Positions 50,555 through 58,281 of a DNA stretch of 64,000 nt are shown piece by piece (the stretch's first letter is position 1; each line of letters begins with the position of its first letter). A program made the translations under genes and the position numbers. The DNA comes from Rhizobium sp. Root274 (GTDB taxonomy: Bacteria; Pseudomonadota; Alphaproteobacteria; Rhizobiales; Rhizobiaceae), in NCBI RefSeq assembly GCF_001429245.1, contig NZ_LMJE01000001.1:1186-65185 (forward strand), written 5' to 3'. A model generated the notes under the pieces. The model saw only the letters and a list, made by a program, of their open reading frames with translations, was not told the origin of the DNA and did not search any database.

Positions 50555-51169
50555 TTACTCGGCCGCTTCCGGCTTGGGAGCAGAGGCTTCCCAGTCATCG
50601 TCTTCCTCGGCGCCTTCTGCTTCCTCGGTCTCGGTTTCCGGGGCATCGCCGCCCTCGCCGTCTTCGGAGCTTTCATCGCCAGCCTTGATCAGGTTGTCGT
50701 TCATGGCCTCGGCGAGCGCCTGGTTAGCCTCTGCGGTCCCTTCATTGAAACCCTTCTGCCAGTTCTGGCCGGCAGCGGTTTCCATGCCGTATGGGTTCGC
50801 GTTCGCCTTGCGCATGCGGCCGGCGCCGAGACCCTCGAGGTATGCGGCATCTTCGAGCGGGGTCCGGTCCTTTTCGAAGATGTCCATCTGCCGGCCAACG
50901 GCATGGCCCATGATGGTGGCGATCGCGATGCGGCGACGCATGGTGGCGACGACCTCGGAGACGTTCTTCTTCTCGAGATCCTTGGCCCACTTGACGTCAT
51001 CCTTGGTGAAGCCGGCGTTCTCGAGCCGCTTGTAGACGCCGGAGAGGACGCCCTTCTGTTCGGCCATTTCAGCCTCGGCTTCCTTGACGGCGCCGAATTC
51101 TCGGATGAAGGCACGCTCCTGGGCGGGATCAAGGCCGCTGTTGTGGCCTGCCTTTGCTGATTCAGTCAT
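50555..51169 (-). CDS. Hypothetical protein with acidic C-terminus
   Basis: ATG 51169 follows GAGGA, giving 204 residues. The N-terminus has AGHNSG and a helical FIREFGAVKEAEAEMAEQKG segment reminiscent of alphaproteobacterial GapR-like phage proteins. The last 40 residues are strongly Glu/Asp-rich. Function unknown. Confidence 0.62.
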   Translation of the reverse strand: MTESAKAGHNSGLDPAQERAFIREFGAVKEAEAEMAEQKGVLSGVYKRLENAGFTKDDVKWAKDLEKKNVSEVVATMRRRIAIATIMGHAVGRQMDIFEKDRTPLEDAAYLEGLGAGRMRKANANPYGMETAAGQNWQKGFNEGTAEANQALAEAMNDNLIKAGDESSEDGEGGDAPETETEEAEGAEEDDDWEASAPKPEAAE

Positions 51170-51214
51170 TTCCGTTTCCTCTGTTTCAGCCTCTCCCAGC
51201 GGAGAAGCAGCCAT

Positions 51215-51577
51215 TCAGTGGCAAGAGCCACCAAGCTCCTGATGAGACGCATGGGGTGCTTTCAGTTCGGCGCGTTCCGCCTTTATGGCGTCGGCCCGTT
51301 GCTCAGCGGACAAGCAGATCCGGTCGTAGCCGATGGCGAGACGGATCAGGATCGAGCCCGGGATGTCAGAGAGATCGCGGACTTTGTATCGGAGGCGCTT
51401 CAGATAGCTCTCCGGCACCCCGATCTCTCTGGCGAGGCGCCCGCGGGCCGCGTCACGGGTATCCCCGAGGCCGCGGAAGAAGACCTTCTGCATTTCCTCA
51501 GACCAAAACGTGGCGGTCTCGACCACGTTCTCCGGGGAAACACTTTTGGCGAATACGGAAACAGGAATGGCCCTCAC
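51215..51577 (-). CDS. Hypothetical protein, early leftward operon
   Basis: A 120-residue protein. ARGRLAREIGVPESYLKRLR may be a helix-turn-helix, so a regulatory role is possible. It lies between the Cro-like gene and the rest of the operon. Confidence 0.6.
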   Translation of the reverse strand: MRAIPVSVFAKSVSPENVVETATFWSEEMQKVFFRGLGDTRDAARGRLAREIGVPESYLKRLRYKVRDLSDIPGSILIRLAIGYDRICLSAEQRADAIKAERAELKAPHASHQELGGSCH

Positions 51578-51632
51578 GACAGCGCCTCCCTGCTATCTCC
51601 GGCTCGACGAAACGAACGGAAGGAGATGGACA

Positions 51633-51884
51633 TCATGCGAAGCGCTCCGGGCGGACCCAGTGCAAATCGATGAGCAGGTCGGCGGTGATGGTCCCGACAC
51701 CCTTGTCCTCGGCCATACGAAGGAAGGAACGGAAGTCCTGAGCCTTCATCTGGCCACGGCGCTTGATCTCGCTGACACGGCTGGGCTGCCAGCCCATGTA
51801 GCGTGCGATCTCGGCGTTACCGCCAAGGGCTTCAATGACATCGGCTACGGATCGAATTTTATCAACATTGCTCATGTTGAGCAT
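51633..51884 (-). CDS. Cro-like DNA-binding protein
   Basis: An 83-residue helix-turn-helix protein (IEALGGNAEIARYMGWQPSR, VSEIKRRGQM), divergent from the S24 repressor, the standard Cro position. ATG 51884 or the in-frame ATG 51875 could be the start; an inverted repeat CAACAT-N5-ATGTTG (51863-51879) overlaps the second. Confidence 0.8.
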   Translation of the reverse strand: MLNMSNVDKIRSVADVIEALGGNAEIARYMGWQPSRVSEIKRRGQMKAQDFRSFLRMAEDKGVGTITADLLIDLHWVRPERFA

Positions 51885-51923
51885 GTGAACATGAAACGTG
51901 GTTGCGTGTCAACATGATTTCTG
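51863..51923. promoter_or_regulatory. Immunity operators between Cro-like and repressor genes
   Basis: The segment holds an inverted repeat CAACAT/ATGTTG (51863-51879), TGTGAACATGA (51884-51894) and TGTCAACATGA (51907-51917), the last two as direct repeats 23 bp apart. On the minus strand TTGACA (51907-51912) can be the -35 box of the Cro-like operon. TGTCAACATGATTTCTG (51907-51923) recurs at 55250-55266 with one change. Confidence 0.7.
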
Positions 51924-51940
51924 TCGCGAAAGGAGCTAGC

Positions 51941-52834
51941 GTGGAATTTATGAATCACTCGATGAGCGACAGGCTCCGGCTTGCCCGGGAATTTGCAGGC
52001 TACAACAGCGCGCGTTCGGCAGCGTTGGCGATCGGCATCAATCCCTCGACCTATGGCGCCCATGAGAACGGACAAAACAACTTCAAGCCGCGAGATGCTG
52101 AACTTTACTCGTCCGCCTTCGGAGTGTCCGCGAGTTGGCTGCTGACAGGCGTGCCCATTGAGCCAAGCGACAGACACGCCCAGATGGGCATGGTTCGGGC
52201 TATCGGTCGGACACCGGCAGATGAGGCAGACGACGAGAGCCGACTGTTCGTGGACGGCGAGTTTGTGCAACCTCCTCCGATCTCTGAGACACCGATCGGG
52301 TGGCGCGGTGCCCGCGACCGAGCCGAAGAGCGTGGGGCTGTTGCTGCGTCGGAGCCGAGGACATTTGCAGACGGGCGTGAGAGCGGAAAGATCGCTGAGA
52401 TAGACCTTGTCGCCGGCATGGGTGGAGGCGGGCTTGCCGCTACAGAGATTTCTACGGCCAACGGCATTTCGTTTCAGTCCGAAGTGGTAAGGGCTCACTG
52501 GGAGATGCCGTCCTGGGTCCTCAGCAAGCTAAACGTTCGGGCCCACAACGTCGCCTGCTTCCCCTGTCAGGGCGACTCCATGTCCCCCACGATAAGCGAC
52601 GGCGACGTGATCTTCATCGACACCCGTCATCGGGTCCCCTCGCCGCCAGGAATTTATGCGATCGCCGACGAGTTTGGCGGGGTCGTAGTGAAAAGACTTG
52701 AAGTGATTTCAAAGCCTCGAGACGAAGATGTGATGGTGCGTGTCTCGTCCGACAACCCGCATTACCGGGACAAGGAGTTGCTGCTCAATGAGATCAGCAT
52801 ACTGGGTCGCTATATCTGCCGCGTTGCTTTCTAG
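51941..52834 (+). CDS. Prophage repressor, S24 (CI/LexA-like) family
   Basis: GTG 51941 has AAGGAG 5 nt upstream; ATG 51950 is the alternative. The 297-residue product has an N-terminal HTH (RLRLAREFAGYNSARSAALA, GINPSTYGAHENG) and a C-terminal S24 peptidase with Ser213 (QGDSMSPTISDGD) and Lys251 (GGVVVKRLEV). An Ala-Gly pair in DLVAGMGGGG is a candidate self-cleavage site. It would maintain lysogeny and be inactivated by RecA during SOS. Confidence 0.9.
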   Translation: MEFMNHSMSDRLRLAREFAGYNSARSAALAIGINPSTYGAHENGQNNFKPRDAELYSSAFGVSASWLLTGVPIEPSDRHAQMGMVRAIGRTPADEADDESRLFVDGEFVQPPPISETPIGWRGARDRAEERGAVAASEPRTFADGRESGKIAEIDLVAGMGGGGLAATEISTANGISFQSEVVRAHWEMPSWVLSKLNVRAHNVACFPCQGDSMSPTISDGDVIFIDTRHRVPSPPGIYAIADEFGGVVVKRLEVISKPRDEDVMVRVSSDNPHYRDKELLLNEISILGRYICRVAF

Positions 52835-53195
52835 CGCAGCAATCGCTTCAGACGGACGCTACGAGGCCGCCCGGAGAACCGGGCTTGAGGTCGCCATCAA
52901 TAGCGCCCCGTTCGTCGGCAAGGAGATAGAGGCCCTTTGCTTCGCAATCGAGGTTGATGTCACTGCAATCCAGTGCGCGGTCCTCAACGAGGTCGACGAG
53001 GAGTCCGGACGCGCGATGTATTTCCTTGAGCAGATCGACCCGAAAGCCGGGGCGGATCTGGTGACCGAATGCGGGAACGGCCGCCTCCCATCAGGGACAG
53101 TGAGACCGAGCTGTCGGCTCTACCTCAAAGCCACAGTGAATGAGAACGGCCATCTCTTCGCTCTCGGATATGAACAGGCTGAAGTTCGGGAATAG
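52788..53195 (+). CDS. Secreted hypothetical protein overlapping the repressor gene
   Basis: ATG 52788 has AAGGAG about 9 nt upstream and starts a signal peptide (MRSAYWVAISAALLSSAAIA). The 135-residue product has four cysteines in its mature part. It overlaps the 3' end of the repressor gene by 47 nt in another frame, so it should be co-transcribed with the repressor in lysogens. No family recognised. Confidence 0.65.
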   Translation: MRSAYWVAISAALLSSAAIASDGRYEAARRTGLEVAINSAPFVGKEIEALCFAIEVDVTAIQCAVLNEVDEESGRAMYFLEQIDPKAGADLVTECGNGRLPSGTVRPSCRLYLKATVNENGHLFALGYEQAEVRE

Positions 53196-53209
53196 CACAA
53201 GGGGCACTC

Positions 53210-54076
53210 GTGGCAGACCATGCATTTGGCAACGTCTCTACCGATCTGAAGCTGACCAAGATCGAGGAATACCTGAAGGCGTTCGCTACGGCGCTGCGGC
53301 CGCAGTTCTCCGAGTTGTGGTACATCGACGCTTTCGCTGGGACTGGCGAGCGAGTGGTGAAGCAGCAAGCTACACCGGATGATTTGCTTCCCGGGCTCGA
53401 AGAAAAGATCGAAAGACGCCGTGGATCAGCCCGGATTGCGCTCGACGTGCAGCCAGCGTTCGATCGCGTCGTTTTCATGGAGAAGAAGAGATCTTACTGC
53501 AAAGCCCTTGAGGGCTTGCGGGAGCAGTATCCGGGGCGCCAGATTGACATTGTCAAAGGTGACGCCAATGAGGCTGTTACATCCGCTATCCGAGACATTC
53601 GCTGGGCCGGCAAGCGGGCAGTCATGTTTCTCGACCCATATGGGATGGAGCTGAATTGGACCACGCTGGAAGAGATCCGCGCCACTGAGGCCATAGATGT
53701 CTGGTACCTGGTTTCTCTGGCCGGCCTGTTCAGGCAAGCGACGCTGGACCCTACGAAGCTAGATGAGAAAAAGCGGGCGGCTATCACCCGAATGCTTGGC
53801 ACCGACGAATGGTTTGATGCCTGGTACGACTCACCGCAGAAACAAGATCTTCTGGGCGTCTTCGATGAAGTCCATCAACGCACTGCAAACGTTGAGCAAA
53901 TAGAGAAATTTGTCGGGGATCGCCTTGGGAAGCTGTTTCCCAAAGTCCTCAAGCCGCTTCGACTGAAGAATGGACGGGGCGTCCCAATGTTTTCGCTCTT
54001 CCTGGCAATCTCGAACCCTGCTCCGAAAGCGATCGGGCTGGCCACCAGGATTGGCAATAGCATCCTCAAGCCATAA
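53210..54076 (+). CDS. tcmP: Three-Cys-motif partner protein TcmP
   Basis: A 288-residue protein starting at GTG behind AAGGGG. It shows the TcmP layout: TKIEEYLKAFATALRP, then LWYIDAFAGTGE, VVFMEKKRSYCKALEGL, and RAVMFLDPYGMELNW, resembling a methyltransferase-like Rossmann fold. TcmP genes usually accompany a Gp37/Gp68 three-Cys-motif protein, here the convergent next gene with an 11-nt overlap. Confidence 0.87.
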   Translation: MADHAFGNVSTDLKLTKIEEYLKAFATALRPQFSELWYIDAFAGTGERVVKQQATPDDLLPGLEEKIERRRGSARIALDVQPAFDRVVFMEKKRSYCKALEGLREQYPGRQIDIVKGDANEAVTSAIRDIRWAGKRAVMFLDPYGMELNWTTLEEIRATEAIDVWYLVSLAGLFRQATLDPTKLDEKKRAAITRMLGTDEWFDAWYDSPQKQDLLGVFDEVHQRTANVEQIEKFVGDRLGKLFPKVLKPLRLKNGRGVPMFSLFLAISNPAPKAIGLATRIGNSILKP

Positions 54077-54821
54077 CAGCGGCTTGAGGCATCTCATCCC
54101 AGGTCCGGCCACGATATGACCTGCCTGCAGCTTTTTTGTTCTTCCCGCCCCACTGCTTGAAGAAGAACGCTGACCCTGCTTCCTCGCACATATCGAAGAT
54201 CTCGTCGATCCAAGCTGGATCCATTGCTCTGGCACCAGGTCCGCTCTCACCGCCGACGATCGCCCATTGGATTCCGTCGAGCCGACCGGCGGAAACTGAG
54301 CCGATCAGGGGCTCAAACGAGACGAAGCGCACAGCTGCAGGGACGGCGCGCAGCTCGTCGAGGCGATGAATGACCTTGCCATCTTCAACACTGGTGCCCA
54401 GCCAGACGTTCGGCAGGACGGAGAACCCATCCGACAGGATTTCGGCCATTCGGTCCGGCCGCTTCGTCAGGATCTGGTAGGTATGACGCTTGGTTGCGGA
54501 CATCACATCCCAAACTTTGCGGATGAAATCCACCGGGACATCCGGGTGGAAGAGATCTGACATCGAGTTTACGAAAACGTTCCTGGGTTTCGACCAGCTG
54601 GCTGGGATCTCAAGAGCCTTGTCGTCGAGATATAGATCACCGGTCCACTTCGCCCTGCCGCCGCTTTTCCGCGTCAGTCCGCGGTACTTCTCGACACCCA
54701 TGGCCTCGAGGCGCGCGGCCATCCGCATCGCGTAGCAGTTCGTGCAGCCCGCGCTCATGATGCTGCAGCCGGCAACCGGATTCCAAGTCGCGTCTGTCCA
54801 TTCGATAGAGGTATCAGCCAT
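54066..54821 (-). CDS. Phage Gp37/Gp68 family (DUF5131) three-Cys-motif protein
   Basis: ATG 54821 follows AGGAGAA, giving 251 residues. The N-terminus has IEWTDATWNPVAGCSIMSAG followed by CTNCYAMRMA, the three-Cys motif of this family, reminiscent of radical-SAM clusters. Further signatures are VFVNSMSDLFHPDVP, YQILTKRPDRM, NVWLGTSVED, and FVSFEPLIG, then WAIVGGESG. Its function is unknown; the partner TcmP is next to it in convergent orientation. Confidence 0.9.
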   Translation of the reverse strand: MADTSIEWTDATWNPVAGCSIMSAGCTNCYAMRMAARLEAMGVEKYRGLTRKSGGRAKWTGDLYLDDKALEIPASWSKPRNVFVNSMSDLFHPDVPVDFIRKVWDVMSATKRHTYQILTKRPDRMAEILSDGFSVLPNVWLGTSVEDGKVIHRLDELRAVPAAVRFVSFEPLIGSVSAGRLDGIQWAIVGGESGPGARAMDPAWIDEIFDMCEEAGSAFFFKQWGGKNKKAAGRSYRGRTWDEMPQAAVMA

Positions 54822-55194
54822 GACGATTCTCCTGAATCTCAATGTCTCTGATGAAGGAGACATCATTAAGGTTGAGTTAAACTGGAGGTTTTGAAGGATG
54901 GTGAGGGAGGGTTCCGGTCAAAGCTCCCCCCTCCCCCTCAGGAAACCCCAAGGAGGAAGGAGGAGCGCATGACACATCCTGAAGGCCGGAGCCGGGATGG
55001 GACACGTGTCAGGACGCCTCTCAGCAATCCGTCCTCATTTTCTGGCAGCACAGTAGGACTTTCGCTCCCCGCGCCCGCAGACGAACCAGTAAGGGATTTG
55101 CACCCTGTACCTGCGACTTGGACTTGCAAGGGATTGATGGAACTGAGATTCGCTGATAGAACGAATCCCGAACATGCCACGTTCAAAGCTTGCA
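54822..55194. other. Intergenic region upstream of the ProQ operon; candidate small RNA
   Basis: This stretch of about 370 bp lacks a convincing gene. A plus-strand frame from ATG 54969 has a strong AAGGAGGAAGGAGGAG site but runs through the terminator stem at 55195 and has no protein-like features. A small transcript ending at that terminator is plausible. Confidence 0.4.
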
Positions 55195-55227
55195 AGGCCT
55201 CCAGGGTTTTCCTCGGAGGCCTTTTTA
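55195..55227 (+). terminator. Rho-independent terminator
   Basis: AGGCCTCC (55195-55202) pairs perfectly with GGAGGCCT (55215-55222) around a 12-nt loop, followed by TTTTT. On the plus strand no gene ends just before it, so it would terminate an upstream non-coding transcript. Confidence 0.85.
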
Positions 55228-55249
55228 TTTGCTCCACCTTCCGTGTTTA

Positions 55250-55314
55250 TGTCAACACGATTTCTGCCAATAAACATTTTGTGTGTTGACACGTAACATG
55301 GTCATTGCTACGTT
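55250..55314 (+). promoter_or_regulatory. Promoter of the early rightward operon with two operators
   Basis: TTGACA (55286-55291), 17-bp spacer and TACGTT (55309-55314) form a promoter 25 nt before the ProQ-like ATG. TGTTGACA (55284-55291) overlaps the -35 box, and TGTCAACACGATTTCTG (55250-55266) upstream matches the repressor-region site at 51907 in 16 of 17 positions. Confidence 0.75.
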
Positions 55315-55338
55315 CTGAAAATCGAACGGAGCAGTGGC

Positions 55339-55935
55339 ATGAGCAAGAACAAGGCTTCCAAGCCCGAAATTCAGCAGGTCCGTGCAGCGCTATCGCTGGC
55401 ATTCCCGGAGTGCATCGCCCGCAAAAGCGGCAAGAAGAAACCCCTCAAGATTGGCATCCGTCAGGATCTCATGGCTGCAGCTCGGGATCACTTCCCTACG
55501 CTGTCTCGCCGACTGATCGACGCCTTCCTCCGCGACTACTGCGGTGGTCCAAACTATCTGAAGTCCGTCATCAAGGGCGCCGTGCGGGTGAACCTGCAAG
55601 GCAGCTTTGCCGGGTTCGTCTCCGCTGATGAGGCCCTGTTCGCTCACGAATGCCTACGCCGGATCAACGTCCGCGAAGCCCAGATCAAGGCGAAGCGTAA
55701 GAATCCCGACATCGGAATGCAGCAGGCGTCCCTCGCGGCCGACCAAGCCCTGTCCCGCGCCGAAGTTTTGATGCGCCTCCGCGCTGAACTCAAACGTCTG
55801 CAGTCCGGTCAGGAGCAGTCCGCGATGTCGGACGACAGCTACTTCACGTCCGGCCGCAAGCGGATGCGGGATAACGAGATCGAAGCCGTGCGCGCGCAAA
55901 TCAAAAAGGTCGAACGTGCGGAGGAAGCGGCATGA
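55339..55935 (+). CDS. ProQ/FinO family RNA chaperone
   Basis: A 198-residue protein. Residues about 10-100 form a ProQ/FinO domain: LSLAFPECIARKSGKKKPLK, IGIRQDL, LSRRLIDAFLRDYCGGPNYL and GAVRVNLQGSFAGFVSADEA. The C-terminal half is a charged helical region (EVLMRLRAELKRLQSGQEQS). ProQ-type proteins bind structured RNAs and promote sRNA-mRNA pairing. It is the first gene of the early rightward operon. Confidence 0.9.
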   Translation: MSKNKASKPEIQQVRAALSLAFPECIARKSGKKKPLKIGIRQDLMAAARDHFPTLSRRLIDAFLRDYCGGPNYLKSVIKGAVRVNLQGSFAGFVSADEALFAHECLRRINVREAQIKAKRKNPDIGMQQASLAADQALSRAEVLMRLRAELKRLQSGQEQSAMSDDSYFTSGRKRMRDNEIEAVRAQIKKVERAEEAA

Positions 55936-56120
55936 CCCCGTCCCTCCAAAAGCACAGCCGGCTCGACGAGCTTGAATGGCTGATCTGCAACGAGACCGAC
56001 CGCGCCCAGCGCGCTGCCGCCATCACCGAATACCACAATCTCTACGAGGAAATTCATGGACGCGGATCCAATCACGGAAGCCGGGAAGCATGTGTACGGG
56101 CAATTCCGTCGCATCAGTGA
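55932..56120 (+). CDS. Hypothetical small protein
   Basis: The ATG overlaps the ProQ stop (ATGA). The 62-residue helical product (LDELEWLICNETDRAQRAAA) overlaps the next gene by 65 nt. No family recognised. Confidence 0.5.
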   Translation: MTPSLQKHSRLDELEWLICNETDRAQRAAAITEYHNLYEEIHGRGSNHGSREACVRAIPSHQ

Positions 56121-56232
56121 CCCGAACGAGTTGGACCGCCGCTGGTCCAACCTGAAGCCACAGGTGCGCAGTTACTTCATCGAAGAAGCCCGCGCAGCAA
56201 TCACAGTCTTTCTCCAGATCACAGGACGCTGA
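56056..56232 (+). CDS. Hypothetical small protein (58 aa)
   Basis: ATG 56056 (MDADPITEAGKHVYGQFRRI and onwards, ending AAITVFLQITGR) gives a 58-residue helical product that ends 1 nt before the coiled-coil gene. It overlaps the previous frame; both may be translated. Confidence 0.5.
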   Translation: MDADPITEAGKHVYGQFRRISDPNELDRRWSNLKPQVRSYFIEEARAAITVFLQITGR

Positions 56233-56233
56233 A

Positions 56234-57343
56234 ATGAGCGACGAACTGATTGTCATCGAGCGCGAAGACGCTCTCAAAGCCTTCACCGACGAGCAGGCCT
56301 TTGAGGCCATGTTCACCTCGATCAAGGCGCTGGCCGAGGAAGTGAAGCCAGACCTCACCTCCGCCAAGGGCCGCAAGGAACACAAATCGTTCTGCTTCAA
56401 GATCCGGAAGACCAAGGCCCGTATTGACGATGTTCGTACCGACCTCACCGAGGATATGCGGAAGCAGATTTCGGCGATCAATGCCCGTGGCGCCGCCATG
56501 GTCGAGCGCCTCGAGGAGCTCCACACCACGGTTCGCCAGCCCCTCACGGACTGGGAGGAGGCGGAGAAGCTCCGCGTCGAAACCATCCGGAAGACGATCG
56601 AGGATGCCCGTTCGCTCGGCCAGGTCCGCTTCGGTGAGACCTCCCGGCAGATCCAGGATCGGATGGACAAGCTCCCTACCCACGACCTCGACTGGTATGC
56701 CGAATTCAAAGACGAGGCTGATCTCGTCATCCAAGCTGCGTTCAACGGTCTTTCGATTGCAAAGACCGCCGCACTCAACGCGGAGAAGGAAGCGGCCGAG
56801 CGAGAGGCAGAACGTGCCGAGCTCGCCCGCCTGAAGAAGGCTGAGGAGGAACGGCTCGCGAAGGAACGCGCTGCGGAAGAGGAGCGCAAGGCCGAGGAAG
56901 CACGTCGCGATCAGGCGCAGCGTGAGGCGGATGAGAAAGTTGCGGCCGAACGGGCGGAGGCCGAACGCAAGCAGGCCGAACTGCAGCGCCAGCTTGACGA
57001 GGCAAACCGCAAAGCTGCCGACGCCGAGAAAACTGCGAAGGAAGCCCAGGAGCGCGAGGCGAAGGCCGTTGAGGACGAACGCCGCCGGCAGGACGAGGAA
57101 CGCGCTGCTGAAGAACGTCGGGTCGAGGACGAGCGCATCAAGGCTGAGCAACAGGCCGAGGAGGATCGGAAGATTGCTGCGGAACGCGATCGGCGCGCCG
57201 CTGCAGCAGAAGCCTGCATCGAGGAATCGAAGGCAAAGGCCGTCCAAGCTCTGTTCCCGTTCATTCAGAGCGCTGACGTCTGCCGGCAGGTCGTTGATGC
57301 CATCGCTGAGAAGACGATCCCGCATCTCGTGTTTGAGGCATGA
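56234..57343 (+). CDS. Long coiled-coil phage protein
   Basis: A 369-residue protein. Residues 1-170 form a mixed N-terminal domain (KPDLTSAKGRKEHKSFCFKI). Residues about 175-330 are an Ala/Glu/Arg-rich continuous coiled coil, and the end (ALFPFIQSADVCRQVVDAIA) is a small C-terminal domain. Similar proteins sit before RecE/RecT genes in other phages; a recombination-accessory role is inferred. Confidence 0.75.
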   Translation: MSDELIVIEREDALKAFTDEQAFEAMFTSIKALAEEVKPDLTSAKGRKEHKSFCFKIRKTKARIDDVRTDLTEDMRKQISAINARGAAMVERLEELHTTVRQPLTDWEEAEKLRVETIRKTIEDARSLGQVRFGETSRQIQDRMDKLPTHDLDWYAEFKDEADLVIQAAFNGLSIAKTAALNAEKEAAEREAERAELARLKKAEEERLAKERAAEEERKAEEARRDQAQREADEKVAAERAEAERKQAELQRQLDEANRKAADAEKTAKEAQEREAKAVEDERRRQDEERAAEERRVEDERIKAEQQAEEDRKIAAERDRRAAAAEACIEESKAKAVQALFPFIQSADVCRQVVDAIAEKTIPHLVFEA

Positions 57344-58281
57344 CCATGCTGGAAATCATCGAATGGGACGGGACCGTCATCAATGAGCCCGGGCTCTACT
57401 CCGGCATCCCGCTTGAGACCTATCACAACGACCAGAGCCTCCTCCCCGGCCCCTCTGTCTCCAAGTCCTCCCTGAAGGCTATCGCTCCTCCCGATGGTAG
57501 CCCGAAGCAGTTCTGGCAGACATGGGCCGGGAACCCCCGGCGAGTGAAGTCGAAGTCCTCCAAGGCGATGGACTTCGGCAAGGCCGTCCACGCCCTGATC
57601 CTTGGGGACGAAGTCTTCGACGAGAAGTTCATCATCCGGCCCGAGAAGGTCGAGGGCGAGACCTACCACGGCCAGAAGACGGTCTGGAAGCGCTGGTACC
57701 GGGAGCAGGAACAGGAAGGCCTCACCGTTATCACCGAGGAGCAGATCGAGCAGATCCGCCTCATGGCGGAAGATCTCGCCCAGCACCCTCTGGTCATCGC
57801 CGGCGGCCTCAACGGTCAGGTCGAAGTCTCAATGTTTGCCAAGGATCCGGTGACCGGGATCTGGCTAAAGTCACGCCCGGACAACCTCGCGGCCGACGGT
57901 GTCTATGTCGACCTGAAGACTGCTGGATCTCTGGACCAGCAGTTCCTCGAACGCCAGTTCCACGATGCCGGCTACTACCTACAGCCTGCGATGACGAAGA
58001 TGGTCTGTGACCTCCTCGGCATCCCATTTGCCAGCTTCACCTTCCTCTACACCCTGACCGATGGGTACGCGGACTCCGATTTTCGCGTCGCCTACGAGGG
58101 CGACATCCTCCTGGGTGAGAAGGTGATCCGCTACGGCCTCTCCAAGATCCGGCACGGACTCGCTACCGGCGAGTGGCCTGGGATCAGCACCTACGCCCGC
58201 GAAAACCTTCCGATCGGGATGAACGATTGGTCGCGGAAGCGCATCGAAACCGCCCTCCAGCAAGAAGGATTCAGCCTGTGA
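57340..58281 (+). CDS. RecE-like exonuclease (PD-(D/E)XK, DUF3799)
   Basis: A 313-residue protein with GIPLETYHNDQSLLPGPSVS, KAMDFGKAVHALILGDEVFD, and SRPDNLAADGVYVDLKTAGS, the PDDEXK motif of RecE/exonuclease VIII-type enzymes. It degrades one strand from DNA ends. The RecT-like gene follows with a GTGA overlap, the standard recET order. Confidence 0.85.
   Translation: MTMLEIIEWDGTVINEPGLYSGIPLETYHNDQSLLPGPSVSKSSLKAIAPPDGSPKQFWQTWAGNPRRVKSKSSKAMDFGKAVHALILGDEVFDEKFIIRPEKVEGETYHGQKTVWKRWYREQEQEGLTVITEEQIEQIRLMAEDLAQHPLVIAGGLNGQVEVSMFAKDPVTGIWLKSRPDNLAADGVYVDLKTAGSLDQQFLERQFHDAGYYLQPAMTKMVCDLLGIPFASFTFLYTLTDGYADSDFRVAYEGDILLGEKVIRYGLSKIRHGLATGEWPGISTYARENLPIGMNDWSRKRIETALQQEGFSL

Noticed and set aside
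55030..55130. tRNA-like T-arm (GGGTGCAAATCCC on the minus strand)
   Set aside because: The loop has TGC instead of TTC and no acceptor or D-arm could be paired, so it is not a tRNA.
54969..55289. Plus-strand frame with a strong ribosome binding site
   Set aside because: It runs through a terminator stem and two operator/promoter elements and has no protein-like character; treated as non-coding.
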